A stretch of 64,000 nt of DNA, taken from assembly GCF_000785435.2 (NCBI RefSeq), contig NZ_JTDB02000009.1, positions 182,846 to 246,845 of the forward strand. Direction: 5' to 3'. This document shows, piece after piece, positions 25,336 through 34,397 of this stretch; position 1 is the first letter of the stretch, and each line of letters begins with the position of its first letter. A model generated the notes under the pieces. That model saw only the letters and a list, made by a program, of their open reading frames with translations, had not been told where the DNA came from and did no database searches. Source of the stretch: Paraburkholderia sacchari. GTDB lineage: Bacteria; Pseudomonadota; Gammaproteobacteria; Burkholderiales; Burkholderiaceae. A program made the position numbers and the translations under genes.

Positions 25336-26620
25336 CACGCGCACGATCCACGTTGATTACCTTGCCCGCGTCGAAGGCGAGGGCGCGATCGACCTGCGCA
25401 TTCGCAACGAGCGACTGGCGTCGGTCAGGCTGCGTATCTTCGAGCCACCGCGCCTGTTTGAAGCTCTGCTCAAGGGGCGCGGTTATGCCGAAGTCCCCGA
25501 TATTGTCGCCCGCATTTGCGGAATCTGTCCAATCGCCTATCAGATGAGTGCGGTTCACGCGATCGAGAACGCGTTTGGCGTGCGCGTTGACGGGCAACTG
25601 CGGGCGCTGCGGCGTCTTATCTACTGCGGCGAGTGGATCGAGAGTCACGCGCTGCACGTGGTGATGCTGCATGCCCCGGATTTTCTCGGTTTCCCGGACG
25701 CGATCTCCATGGCGCGCGAACATGGCGACGCAGTGCGGCGCGGCCTTGCGCTGAAGAAGGCCGGCAATACGCTGCTGCGGGTGCTCGGCGGCCGCGAAGT
25801 CCATCCGGTCAACGTGAGGGTGGGTGGGTTCTATCGGTTGCCTGGGCGCACGGAACTCGTTCCGGTCGAGGCGACGCTTCGCGAGGCGCGCGACAACGCC
25901 ATTGAACTGGTGCGGTGGGTCGCGTCCTTTCCGTTTCCCGATTTTGAGCGCGATTATGAGTTCGTCGCACTGCGCCATCCTGATGAGTATCCCTTCAACG
26001 AAGGGCGCCTCGTTTCGAGTCGCGGCATCGACATCGACGCCAGCGCCTTCGATACCGAATTCGAGGAACGGCAAGTTCCGCACTCGACCGCGCTGCATGC
26101 GCGCGTGAAGCGGCGCGGTGCGTATCTCGTCGGTCCGCTTGCGCGCTACGCGCTGAACTTCGACCGTCTGCCTCTGTCCGTCCGTACGCTCGCGAGGGAG
26201 GCCGGGATTGCCTCGGTATGCGGAAATCCGTTTCGCAGCATTGTGGTCCGTGCGCTCGAAATCGTGTTTGCCTGCGAAGAAGCGCTGCGTCTGATCGCGG
26301 AATACGAGCCGCCCGAGCTCGCGGTCGTGCCCTTCGAGCCAACCGCCGGTGTGGGCTTTGGCTGCACAGAGGCGCCACGCGGCATTTGCTGGCACCGGTA
26401 CGCTATCGATTCAGACGGCACGATACGCGAGGCACGGATCGTGCCCCCCACAGCGCAAAACCAGTCAAGCATCGAGGACGATCTCGAGGCACTCTCTGCA
26501 CCGCTCGTCAACGCACCCGACGACGTGATCCGCCACCGCTGCGAGTGCGGTGTGCGCAATCACGACCCCTGTATCTCATGTGCCGCACATTTCCTTACAT
26601 TGAAGGTGGACCGAACATGA
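25325..26620 (+). CDS. hyhL: group 3b-type [NiFe] hydrogenase large subunit
   Basis: A 431-residue catalytic subunit. Both nickel-binding CxxC motifs are present: RICGICPIAYQM near the N-terminus (about 61-72) and DPCISCAAHF close to the end, the form seen in group 3 enzymes, with a short C-terminal extension (FLTLKVDRT) for endopeptidase removal. DYLARVEGEGAIDLRI at the start and EAPRGICWHRYAIDSDG are further landmarks. It overlaps the small-subunit gene by 11 bases. Catalyses reversible H2 oxidation coupled to NAD(P); the physiological direction is not readable from sequence. Confidence 0.95.
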   Translation: MGDSTRTIHVDYLARVEGEGAIDLRIRNERLASVRLRIFEPPRLFEALLKGRGYAEVPDIVARICGICPIAYQMSAVHAIENAFGVRVDGQLRALRRLIYCGEWIESHALHVVMLHAPDFLGFPDAISMAREHGDAVRRGLALKKAGNTLLRVLGGREVHPVNVRVGGFYRLPGRTELVPVEATLREARDNAIELVRWVASFPFPDFERDYEFVALRHPDEYPFNEGRLVSSRGIDIDASAFDTEFEERQVPHSTALHARVKRRGAYLVGPLARYALNFDRLPLSVRTLAREAGIASVCGNPFRSIVVRALEIVFACEEALRLIAEYEPPELAVVPFEPTAGVGFGCTEAPRGICWHRYAIDSDGTIREARIVPPTAQNQSSIEDDLEALSAPLVNAPDDVIRHRCECGVRNHDPCISCAAHFLTLKVDRT

Positions 26621-27144
26621 CAGAGCCGATTGCGCGGCAAGCGCCGCTACAGACCACCCGCAGTGTGAGGGTGATCGGAATTGGCAACCCGGATCGCGCC
26701 GACGACGGCGTCGGCTGTCTTGTCGCGCAGCGGCTCGCAGGACGTTTGCCGGCGGACGTCGCGGTGCTGACACGCGGCGGCGACATGATGGATATCGGCG
26801 ACGACATGGTGGGCATTGATGCGCTCGTGTGCATCGACGCCGCCAGGCCGGCTGGCTCGCCGGGAAGCATCACCCGCATTGATCTGGAGAAGCAGTTACT
26901 GCCAGGAGGTGGGACATTCGCGTCGAGCCATGGCTTCGGTCTTGCCCAGACCATCGCGCTTGCACTGGCACTGGGCACGGCGTCGCAGGACATCGTGATC
27001 TACGCGATCGAAGGGGCGTCATTCGAACCCGGCGCTGCGATGACGCCGGAAGTCGCAGCGGTTGTGCAGGACGTGGCCGCGCGAGTCGTGGCAGAGGTAG
27101 ACAGGCTTCGGAGTGGCACAAGCAAGGAGGCGAGCGATGCATGA
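26617..27144 (+). CDS. hydrogenase maturation endopeptidase
   Basis: A 175-residue HyaD/HycI-type protease that clips the C-terminus of the large subunit after nickel insertion. Motifs: VRVIGIGNPDRADDGVG (nickel-sensing Asp), DMMDIGDDMVGIDALVCIDAARP, and SSHGFGLAQTIALALALG with the conserved His. Starts at the ATGA overlap with the large-subunit gene, the expected pairing. Confidence 0.92.
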   Translation: MTEPIARQAPLQTTRSVRVIGIGNPDRADDGVGCLVAQRLAGRLPADVAVLTRGGDMMDIGDDMVGIDALVCIDAARPAGSPGSITRIDLEKQLLPGGGTFASSHGFGLAQTIALALALGTASQDIVIYAIEGASFEPGAAMTPEVAAVVQDVAARVVAEVDRLRSGTSKEASDA

Positions 27145-27421
27145 AACAGGATTGGTACGCGATCTCGTGCAGAAGGTTGCACACGCGGCGCAGGAGGCGC
27201 GAGCAGAGAGCGTGAGCGACGTCCACGTCTGGATGGGGGTGCTGGCCCCGATTTCGGAAGCGCATTTCCGTGAGCATTTCGAGGAAGAGGCTCGCGGCAC
27301 GCCCGTTGCGGGCGCGGTGCTGCATGTTGAATCCTCGGACGACATTCAGAATGAGAATGCGCAGCACGTCATGTTGAAGCGGTTTTGCCTGCGGTTACCC
27401 GATAAGAAGAGACACACATGA
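27137..27421 (+). CDS. hypA: HypA-like nickel chaperone lacking the zinc domain
   Basis: A 94-residue protein. The N-terminus MHETGLVRDLVQKVAHAAQEARAESVSDVHVWMGVLAPISEAHFREHF is a clear HypA fold with the nickel-binding Met-His-Glu start. Normal HypA has about 113 residues and two CxxC pairs for zinc; here the only cysteine is in KRFCLRLP and the zinc finger is absent, while a short tail replaces it. It starts at 27137 after GGAGG and overlaps the protease gene by eight bases and hypF by four. Probably still interacts with the large subunit, but nickel handling may be altered. Confidence 0.82.
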   Translation: MHETGLVRDLVQKVAHAAQEARAESVSDVHVWMGVLAPISEAHFREHFEEEARGTPVAGAVLHVESSDDIQNENAQHVMLKRFCLRLPDKKRHT

Positions 27422-29751
27422 TGCGGCCAGTCTTGCGCGCCGCCGGCGTGGGGGGATCTCGCCAGCGCTTGCGGATCGAAGCGACAGGCGCGATACAGGG
27501 CGTCGGATTCCGGCCGTTTGTCTATCGGCTCGCGGCAAGCGAAGGGCTAGGCGGCTTCGTGCGCAATACCGGCGACGGCGTCGTGCTCGAGGTGGAAGGT
27601 CCGGTGCAGGCGCTGACGCGCTTTGTCGAGCGGTTCGACACGGAGGCCGCCGCGCCCATGTCCGTGCGTGCGCGCCGTGTCGAGGAGATCGACCCTCAGG
27701 GCGCTGACACCTTCGAGATCGCACCCAGCACGTGCGAGGCAGAGCGTCTGGCTGTCGTGCTGCCCGATCTGGCCGTTTGCGGCGAGTGCCTTGCCGAGAT
27801 GTCCGATCCCGGCGATCGGCGCTATCGCTATCCATTCACGACCTGCATGCATTGCGGTCCGCGGTTTTCCATCATCAATGGCGTTCCTTATGATCGTGTG
27901 CGCACCTCCATGCGGCAGTTCAAGATGTGCACCGCCTGCCAGGCGGAGTACGACGATCCGGCATCACGGCGCTTTCACGCCGAAACCAACGCATGCCCGA
28001 TGTGCGGACCGACGCTCGCGCTATGGGACGTGGCCGGGAACGAGCGTGCGGCGGGCGGGCAGGCGCTGAGCGAGGCAGTCGACGCCCTGCGCCAGGGTGC
28101 CATTGTCGCCATGAAGGGCCTCGGCGGTTTCCAGTTGCTGGCCGACGCGCGAAACGAGCTGACGGTGCAGCGTCTGCGGGCACGTAAAGGCCGCCCGTCG
28201 AAGCCGTTCGCCATCATGGTCCCGACCTGCGATGATGCCGCGGCGCTGGCCGAAATCGACGCAGTCGAGCGTGCCCTGCTGTGCTCTGCCGCGGCGCCGA
28301 TCGTGCTGTTGCGTTCGCGCTCCGACGGAGCAAAGCTTGCGCGAGCCGTAGCGCCGGGGCACAACGCATGGCTTGGCGTCATGCTGCCCTATACACCTTT
28401 GCATCATCTGCTCATGCGTGAGCTGGGTTTTCCAGTCGTCGCGACGAGCGGCAACCGGAGCGGCGAACCCGTCGTCGCCAGCGAGCACGAAGCGCTCGAA
28501 CGGCTCGGTGGGCTGGCGGAGTGTTTTCTCGTACATGACCGACCGATCCTGCATCCCGTGGACGACCCGGTCGTCAGGGTGATTGCGGGCGAGCCCGTCG
28601 TGCTGCGCCACGCGCGGGGCTACGCGCCACTCGATCTCGCCCTGAACGGCCGGGAAACGCCGGATACCGCCTGCGTTGCGCTGGGCGCTCACGGCAAGAG
28701 TGCCGTCGCGCTCGCGTCAAAGGGCAGCGTGGTGCTGGGCCCGTATATCGGCGATCTCGACGGCAGCGAGGCGCGCGCGGCGTTTGCCCGCTCGATCGCT
28801 ACGATGAAGGCGTTATACGGCGTGACGCCAGGCGTGGTTGCCTGCGACGCCCATCCGGACTACTACAGCACGCAGTACGCACAGCGCCAGGCGTCTGAAC
28901 CTCGGCGCGTACCTCATCACCTTGCCCATGTTCTTTCGGGGATGGTCGAGCACGGGCTGGAGGGGCCGCTGCTGGGCGTCGCCTGGGATGGTACCGGATA
29001 TGGCGACGACGGGAGTGTCTGGGGCGGCGAGTTCCTCGCGATCGACGCCGGCCGCTGCCGCCGCGTGGCGCATTTGCTGCCGTTCCGCCTTCCTGGCGGC
29101 GAGGCGGCGGCACGGCAACCGACCCGCGCTGCGCTCGGCGTCCTGCACGCGATGCACGGCGAGGCCGCATTGAGCATGACGTCACTTGCGCCCGTCACCG
29201 CCTTCACGGCGCACCAGCGCGGGCTTTTCGTCGCCATGCTGGGCCGGGGCATCTGTTCCCCGTGGACATCGAGCGCCGGAAGGCTGTTCGATGCCGCCGC
29301 CGCAATACTTGGGCTTTGTTCGCATTCGAGCTTTGAAGGCGAGGCGGCAATCGCACTGGAAAGCGCCGCTACGGGGGCAGCGTGGGCTTATCCGCTGGAG
29401 GCGCCAGTGCTGCGCGAAGAAGGGCGCACGCTCATTGCGGACTGGCGGCCGGCGGTGGCATCGCTTACCCGGGCGATCGCAGAACAGGTTCCAGCAGGCC
29501 CGCTCGCGCGCGGCTTCCACGAGGCGCTCGCCGACCTCATCGTTGCCGTGGCGCGACGCGTCGGCATGCATCGGGTGTTGCTCACTGGGGGATGCTTCCA
29601 GAACGCCATGCTGGCGCTCGGTGCGATCGACCGGCTACGGACGGCGGGGTTCGACGTGCGGACCCACCACCGCGTGCCACCCAACGACGGTGGACTGGCC
29701 GTTGGGCAGGCCGCGTTCGCGTTGCGTCCGTTGATCGAGGAGAAGGCATGA
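27418..29751 (+). CDS. hypF: carbamoyltransferase HypF
   Basis: A 777-residue full-length HypF, which makes thiocarbamate on HypE from carbamoyl phosphate, the source of the cyanide ligands. Domains: acylphosphatase (IQGVGFRPFVYRLA, about 21-34), two zinc-finger-like regions (CGECLAEM with CMHCGP; CTACQAEY with CPMCGP), YrdC-like (GAIVAMKGLGGFQLLADARN, KPFAIMV), and Kae1-like C-terminal domain (HHLAHVLSGMVEHGL, AWDGTGYGDDGSVWGGEFL, LTGGCFQNAML). Start at the ATGA overlap with hypA; the second ATG (27421) is equally possible. Confidence 0.96.
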   Translation: MMRPVLRAAGVGGSRQRLRIEATGAIQGVGFRPFVYRLAASEGLGGFVRNTGDGVVLEVEGPVQALTRFVERFDTEAAAPMSVRARRVEEIDPQGADTFEIAPSTCEAERLAVVLPDLAVCGECLAEMSDPGDRRYRYPFTTCMHCGPRFSIINGVPYDRVRTSMRQFKMCTACQAEYDDPASRRFHAETNACPMCGPTLALWDVAGNERAAGGQALSEAVDALRQGAIVAMKGLGGFQLLADARNELTVQRLRARKGRPSKPFAIMVPTCDDAAALAEIDAVERALLCSAAAPIVLLRSRSDGAKLARAVAPGHNAWLGVMLPYTPLHHLLMRELGFPVVATSGNRSGEPVVASEHEALERLGGLAECFLVHDRPILHPVDDPVVRVIAGEPVVLRHARGYAPLDLALNGRETPDTACVALGAHGKSAVALASKGSVVLGPYIGDLDGSEARAAFARSIATMKALYGVTPGVVACDAHPDYYSTQYAQRQASEPRRVPHHLAHVLSGMVEHGLEGPLLGVAWDGTGYGDDGSVWGGEFLAIDAGRCRRVAHLLPFRLPGGEAAARQPTRAALGVLHAMHGEAALSMTSLAPVTAFTAHQRGLFVAMLGRGICSPWTSSAGRLFDAAAAILGLCSHSSFEGEAAIALESAATGAAWAYPLEAPVLREEGRTLIADWRPAVASLTRAIAEQVPAGPLARGFHEALADLIVAVARRVGMHRVLLTGGCFQNAMLALGAIDRLRTAGFDVRTHHRVPPNDGGLAVGQAAFALRPLIEEKA

Positions 29752-29996
29752 TGTGTCTCGCGGTGCCTGGAAGGCTGCTCGATGTCAACGGCGAAGATGC
29801 GCTTGCGCGTCAGGGGCGTGTCGCCTTCGGCGGTATCGTCAAGCAAGCGAATCTGGCTTACGTTCCTGAAGCGCGCCCTGGCGATTATGTGCTGGTGCAC
29901 GCGGGCTTCGCGATTGCCGTGATCGACGAGCGCGAGGCCGCGCGGACGCTCGATTTTCTGGCTGCCGCTGGCGGCGGCGAGGGGGCCGGCTCATGA
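29751..29996 (+). CDS. hypC: hydrogenase assembly chaperone HypC
   Basis: An 81-residue HypC/HupF. The functional residue is Cys2 exposed after Met removal; two ATGs occur in a row (29748 and 29751), and only the second gives MCLAVPGRLLDV with cysteine at position 2, so I choose it. The body is typical (FGGIVKQANLAYVPEARPGDYVLVHAGFAIAVIDEREA). HypC carries the Fe(CN)2CO unit with HypD to the large subunit. Overlaps hypF and hypD. Confidence 0.93.
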   Translation: MCLAVPGRLLDVNGEDALARQGRVAFGGIVKQANLAYVPEARPGDYVLVHAGFAIAVIDEREAARTLDFLAAAGGGEGAGS

Positions 29997-31117
29997 AGCA
30001 CGTCGACGAATGGCGCAGCGAATCGCTTGCGCGCCGTTATGCGGATGCGATTGCGCGGATCACGACGCGACCGTGGTCCATCATGGAAATCTGCGGGGGG
30101 CAGACGCATTCAATCGTGCGCTACGGCATTGACCGCATGCTGCCCGATGGTGTCACGCTGCTTCATGGCCCGGGTTGCCCGGTTTGCGTGACGCCGGCGA
30201 GTGTCATCGATACCGCCATCGCCATGGCCAGCCGCCCTGACATTACGTTCTGCTCGTTCGGCGACATGGTGCGCGTGCCCGGGAACGGTGGCAGTCTGCT
30301 GGGCGCCAGCGCGCACGGTGCCGATCTCAGGATCGTGTATTCGCCGCTCGATGCGCTTGCCATTGCGCGAAAGGAACCGGGCCGCAACGTGGTGTTCCTC
30401 GCGATCGGCTTCGAGACAACAGCGCCCGCCACGGCGATGGCGGTGCTTCAGGCCGAACGCGAGGGGATTGCGAACTTCTTTCTGCTCGTCTCGCATGTGC
30501 TCGTGCCACCGGCGATCGAGGCGATCCTGAGCGACCCGGAAAGCAGTGTACAGGGCTTTCTGGCGGCCGGACATGTCTGCACCATCACAGGCTATGCCGG
30601 CTACGAGGCCATCGCCTGGCGTCATCATGTGCCGATCGTCGTGACGGGGTTCGAGCCCGTCGATCTCCTGCAGGGTGTCTATTTGTGTATTCGACAGCTC
30701 GAATCGGGCAGCGCCGCGGTTGAGAACCAGTACAGCCGCATCGTTCCGCGTGAAGGCAACCACGCGGCGCTGGAGGCCGTGGCGAAGGTATTCATCGTGC
30801 AGTCACAGCACTGGCGCGGAATGGGGGAAATCGCGGCGAGCGGACTTGGGCTCGCGCCTGCTTACGCGCAGTACGACGCGCTTGTGCGTTTTGGCGACGG
30901 GGCGGTACCGCCTGGACACGCAGGCGTGTGCATTTCGGCCGAGTTGCTGCGGGGCCGCAAGCGCCCGGCGCAATGCCCAGCTTTCGGCACGCGTTGTACG
31001 CCGGATCATCCGCTGGGCGCGACCATGGTGTCGTCGGAGGGCGTGTGCGCCGCCTACTACCGCTACCGGCGCACGGAGCAGCGGCTCGCCGGCGATACGG
31101 CCGGCGCCGCGGCGTAA
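29993..31117 (+). CDS. hypD: hydrogenase formation protein HypD
   Basis: A 374-residue iron-sulfur scaffold on which the Fe(CN)2CO group is built. Motifs: MEICGGQTHSIVRYGID, GPGCPVCVTP (redox cysteines), FCSFGDMVRVPG, AIGFETTAPATAMA, GHVCTITGYAGYE, and C-terminal cluster cysteines (CPAFGTRCTPDHPLGATMVSSEGVCAAYY). Four-base overlap with hypC. Complete. Confidence 0.96.
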   Translation: MKHVDEWRSESLARRYADAIARITTRPWSIMEICGGQTHSIVRYGIDRMLPDGVTLLHGPGCPVCVTPASVIDTAIAMASRPDITFCSFGDMVRVPGNGGSLLGASAHGADLRIVYSPLDALAIARKEPGRNVVFLAIGFETTAPATAMAVLQAEREGIANFFLLVSHVLVPPAIEAILSDPESSVQGFLAAGHVCTITGYAGYEAIAWRHHVPIVVTGFEPVDLLQGVYLCIRQLESGSAAVENQYSRIVPREGNHAALEAVAKVFIVQSQHWRGMGEIAASGLGLAPAYAQYDALVRFGDGAVPPGHAGVCISAELLRGRKRPAQCPAFGTRCTPDHPLGATMVSSEGVCAAYYRYRRTEQRLAGDTAGAAA

Positions 31118-31139
31118 AAATGGAGAACGGGAGACCCGG

Positions 31140-32195
31140 ATGAACGAGCCCTTCGATTTTTCGCTTGCCTGCCCGGCATCCTCCGCGAGCAACGACGTCA
31201 TCGAACTGGGGCATGGCGGCGGCGGCCGGCTTACGCATCGCCTGATCGACGAGATTTTTCGTCCAGCATTCGCAACCAGTCCCGGCGATTTCACGCACGA
31301 CGGAGCAATGCTCGAGCCTGGCGGCAACGGTGCGCGCCTTGCCTTCACTACCGATTCCTATGTGGTGCGTCCGCTGTTCTTTCCGGGCGGCGATATTGGA
31401 TCGCTGGCCATCAACGGCACGGTCAACGATCTGGCCATGTGCGGCGCCGAGCCTTTATGCCTGAGTGTCGCGTTCGTTATGGAGGAAGGCCTGCCCATCG
31501 ACGACTTGCGGCGGATCGTCGAGTCGATGCAAGGCGCGGCAGCAAGGGCACGGGTTCGAATCGTGACCGGAGACACGAAAGTCGTCGAACGGGGGCACGG
31601 CGACGGTCTCTACGTCAACACGTCGGGCGTCGGCCTGCTGCGCTCACGCTTTGCGGTCGGGCCACAACGTGTCACGGCGAGTGACGTGGTGATCGTGAGC
31701 GGGGATGTGGGGCGCCACGGCGTGGCAGTGATGGCCGTGCGGGAGGGTCTCGGCTTCGAGACCGAAATAGCAAGCGATTGCGCTCCGCTTGCGCAGCCCG
31801 TGCTATCGCTCATCGAAGCGGGAATCGATGTGCACTGCCTGCGCGATCTGACGCGTGGCGGACTCGCGACCGCGCTGATCGAAATTGCCGAAACGGCTGA
31901 CGCGGGGATCGAACTCGACGAAGCGGCGGTTCCCGTCTCCGAAACAGTACGCGGCGCCTGCGAGATTCTCGGGCTGGATCCCCTCTATGTTGCGAACGAG
32001 GGACGCTTCGTTGCATTCGTGCCGGCCGCGCAGGCCCAACTGGCGCTGGCCTGCTTGCGTCGCTTCGATGAAGGCGCGGCCGTGATTGGCCGTGTCGATG
32101 GCCGTGCACGACCGCGCACGGTGTGCATCCGAACGATAGGTGGAGCACGCGAGCTCGACATGCTTAGCGGCGAACAGTTGCCGCGCATTTGCTGA
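31140..32195 (+). CDS. hypE: hydrogenase expression/formation protein HypE
   Basis: A 351-residue AIR-synthase-like dehydratase that turns thiocarbamate into thiocyanate. N-terminal IELGHGGGGRLTHRLIDEIF, INGTVNDLAMCGAEPLCLS, TGDTKVVERG, DLTRGGLATALIEIAE, and the obligatory C-terminal cysteine in LPRIC. Start 31140 after GGGAGA, 22 bp beyond hypD. Last gene of the operon; hypB is absent from the set. Confidence 0.96.
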   Translation: MNEPFDFSLACPASSASNDVIELGHGGGGRLTHRLIDEIFRPAFATSPGDFTHDGAMLEPGGNGARLAFTTDSYVVRPLFFPGGDIGSLAINGTVNDLAMCGAEPLCLSVAFVMEEGLPIDDLRRIVESMQGAAARARVRIVTGDTKVVERGHGDGLYVNTSGVGLLRSRFAVGPQRVTASDVVIVSGDVGRHGVAVMAVREGLGFETEIASDCAPLAQPVLSLIEAGIDVHCLRDLTRGGLATALIEIAETADAGIELDEAAVPVSETVRGACEILGLDPLYVANEGRFVAFVPAAQAQLALACLRRFDEGAAVIGRVDGRARPRTVCIRTIGGARELDMLSGEQLPRIC

Positions 32196-32301
32196 GGAGG
32201 TCGGGTCTCGTCACTAGCGTCTATTCGTGCTTGCGCCTCAGCGAACCAAGAATAGGGCTGCATAAATCGGGGCCTCTGGAAGGCGAAAAACCGAGGAAAG
32301 C

Positions 32302-32586
32302 TCAGCCGAACCTCAGCTGGCGCACGCCGCGGCGACCGTGTGTGCCCATGACGATTCGGGTGGGCGGCGCAGTTGCTTGCTGAGACACTGGAGCAACGAG
32401 CATAAGTCCTGCCAGGGCCGACTGTGACCAGTCGAACGTGCCGATATGCGGCACCCGCACACACGATCCGACGGTAATGAACGTCGTGAATCCTGTCGTT
32501 GTCCGAAGGTTTTGGCTTGACATACGTCGAGCGCTTGGATGCTGCTTGCATGAAAATCGGTTTGCCAGTGCCGGACCCGCGCTCAA
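32302..32586 (-). pseudogene. universal stress protein remnant
   Basis: Near its 3' end this frame contains TRIVMGTHGRRGVRQLRFG, the nucleotide-binding signature region of UspA proteins (normally followed by GS-x-AE and about 25 more residues). Here it stops straight after. The upstream part (GTFDWSQSALAGLMLVAPV) is only vaguely Usp-like. I read it as a decayed usp gene. Usp genes are typical companions in Burkholderia low-oxygen loci. Confidence 0.45.
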
Positions 32587-32674
32587 AATCAGTTGCGTAT
32601 ATCGGTGCTTGTCTAACTGGAAGTGCCATGCACGGCATTATTCTCCAGCTATTCCCGCGCCGTAGGGACAAATC

Positions 32675-32896
32675 GTGATCCGCTCGGAATGCCGGATCGT
32701 GCTCGCCACGATTGCCGTCTTTGTCGCGCTGATTGGGCTTTATGCGTTGGGGGTGCGCCAGGGGCGCACTGGAACGGGCGATGAAAGATCATGTGATAGC
32801 GCATGCAGAACTGGTCGGGACGCTCCGCAAGTAACCCTGCTGAAAATCCGCGTAACAATAGGAGGGCACGAGGCGCTGCTTCGTTCCCCCGATTAA
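32675..32896 (+). CDS. small membrane peptide (weak)
   Basis: 73 codons from a GTG: IRSECRIVLATIAVFVALIGLYALGVRQGRTGTG has one hydrophobic helix (about 8-27) and a positive stop-transfer side, followed by an unstructured tail that looks non-coding. A real peptide could be shorter. No family. Confidence 0.3.
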   Translation: MIRSECRIVLATIAVFVALIGLYALGVRQGRTGTGDERSCDSACRTGRDAPQVTLLKIRVTIGGHEALLRSPD

Positions 32897-32930
32897 ATTC
32901 AAGCGGTCTCGTGGAAGCGGTCGAATGCAC

Positions 32931-33182
32931 CTACGAAGACTTGCATGCCTGTGCGAGATACGCAACGACGTCATCGAGCGTCACGAGCCGCGCGTAGTCG
33001 GACTCGGGAATCTCCACCTTCAGCTTCTCGTGCAACTGCGTAAGAAAGTGCAACCAGTCGATGGAATCGAGATCGACCTGATGACGAAGCGGGCGATCGG
33101 TGCGCAGCGTCGCCTCTTCGATCTCGGGCGCAATGGACTTGAGCGTGGCCAGCACGACCGCGCGAATTTCAGTTTCGCTCAT
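32931..33182 (-). CDS. acyl carrier protein
   Basis: An 83-residue free-standing carrier protein. Phosphopantetheine attachment Ser40 lies in VDLDSIDWLHFL, with helix I (EIRAVVLATLKSIAPEI) and helix IV (SDYARLVTLDDVVAYLAQA) in place. It is the last gene of the acs/pdh operon, overlapping the E2 gene by four bases. Why a carrier protein is co-expressed with a pyruvate-dehydrogenase-like complex is unclear; it differs from housekeeping AcpP (which has GADSLD). Confidence 0.88.
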   Translation of the reverse strand: MSETEIRAVVLATLKSIAPEIEEATLRTDRPLRHQVDLDSIDWLHFLTQLHEKLKVEIPESDYARLVTLDDVVAYLAQACKSS

Positions 33183-34369
33183 GGATCCAGTTCCTCGGGG
33201 TGCTGCAATGTCTCGCCCAGTTCGACCAGAAAGCGTGCGCCGCGATGGCCGTCGGTAACACGATGATCGGCCGCGAGGCTAGCCGTAACGGTGGGCATGA
33301 CCTTCAGACCGCCAAGTTCGGCCCAGGGCCGTTCAGCGATGCGCCCGAACCCGACGAGGGCGACCTGCGGCGGATAGATGATGCCAAGCACCTCGCTGCT
33401 GCCCTGGTCGCCGAGGCTCGTGACCGTGATGGTGGGCTCGGACAGTTCGGAGCTTCGTAGTGATCCCGCACGGCACCGGCCCGTGAGGTCGATCAACTCG
33501 CGCATCAACTGGGCGAGCGGTTTCGAGTCGGTGTCGAGCAGGGCGGGGGCGACGAGGCCGCCATGACGCAGCGAGATCGCCACGCCAACGTGGATGCATG
33601 GCGCGGCGTGGAATTCACCGTCGCGCCAGGTACCGTTGAGATCGGGAAAACGCCGCAACGTGAGCGCGACGGCCTTGATCAGCGGCACGGCGGGCAAGAG
33701 CCGGTCCTCGATCGAGTGCCTTGCGTTTCGCGCGGTGAGCCACGCCAGCATGCAGCCGAGCGGGATCGTCTCCGATACGTAATAGTGCGGTATTTCCCGC
33801 TTTGAGCGTTCCATTGCTGCGGCGATGGTGTGGCGCATCGCGGCGAGCCGTTCCCCTGCGGCGGCTTTCGACGCGGCGGCGCCGGCCGTGGCGGCGGTTC
33901 GCTCGATGTCTTCGAGCGATACCGCACCATCGGGGCCAGTGGCCGTCACGGTATCGAGCGCTATGTGCAATTGCTGCGCGCGCTTGCGTGCGGCGGGCGA
34001 CACTTTGCGGCGCGCGATGGGAGCACCGACGGTCGCACCAGCGGGAGGGCCGGGAGGCGCCACGGCCTGCGCACCCGGTGAACCCGGCTCGTGCAGGTGC
34101 TTGCGTGCAGGGCGCGTGGCTGGGGGCGGTTCGCCGGGCTCCAGCAGCGTGGCAATGGTCGTGCCCACCGGCACCTTCTCGCCCGCTTCGAGCATCAGCT
34201 CGTCGATGGTGCCTTCCTGCCAGCTCTCGATATCGACGGCCGCCTTGCTCGTGTCGACGATCGCCACGATCTGACCTTTCTTCACGGCGTCGCCCGGCTT
34301 GACCTTCCATTCAAGGAGCGTTCCCTCGTCCATGTCGGCACCCATGGAAGGCAGCTTGAACTCGATCAT
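33179..34369 (-). CDS. dihydrolipoamide acyltransferase (E2) of a 2-oxoacid dehydrogenase complex
   Basis: A 396-residue E2. A single lipoyl domain (about 1-80) with the lipoyl lysine in VDTSKAAVDIES, a Pro/Ala-rich linker, a peripheral-subunit-binding domain (VSPAARKRAQQLHIALDTVTATGPDGAVSLEDIE, about 130-165), and a catalytic domain ending with AADHRVTDGHRGARFL (HxxxDG acetyltransferase motif). Start 34369 (MIEFKLPSMGADMDEG) is the standard lipoyl N-terminus; the frame upstream to 34558 is noise. It is 28 bp after the E1-beta stop. Confidence 0.93.
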   Translation of the reverse strand: MIEFKLPSMGADMDEGTLLEWKVKPGDAVKKGQIVAIVDTSKAAVDIESWQEGTIDELMLEAGEKVPVGTTIATLLEPGEPPPATRPARKHLHEPGSPGAQAVAPPGPPAGATVGAPIARRKVSPAARKRAQQLHIALDTVTATGPDGAVSLEDIERTAATAGAAASKAAAGERLAAMRHTIAAAMERSKREIPHYYVSETIPLGCMLAWLTARNARHSIEDRLLPAVPLIKAVALTLRRFPDLNGTWRDGEFHAAPCIHVGVAISLRHGGLVAPALLDTDSKPLAQLMRELIDLTGRCRAGSLRSSELSEPTITVTSLGDQGSSEVLGIIYPPQVALVGFGRIAERPWAELGGLKVMPTVTASLAADHRVTDGHRGARFLVELGETLQHPEELDP

Positions 34370-34397
34370 GTGTCGCGCTCCGGGTGCACAAGGGACA

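Noticed and set aside
25022..26395. 457-codon open frame opposite the hydrogenase large subunit
   Set aside because: Shadow of the hydrogenase gene, with no domain-like pattern.
32517..32530. TTGACATACGTCGA as another FNR-type box
   Set aside because: Second half has a mismatch in the core and it lies within the usp remnant, with no gene suitably placed.
33615..34310. 231-codon minus-strand frame within the E2 gene
   Set aside because: Out-of-frame shadow of the lipoyl/E2 coding sequence (Arg- and Gly-rich).
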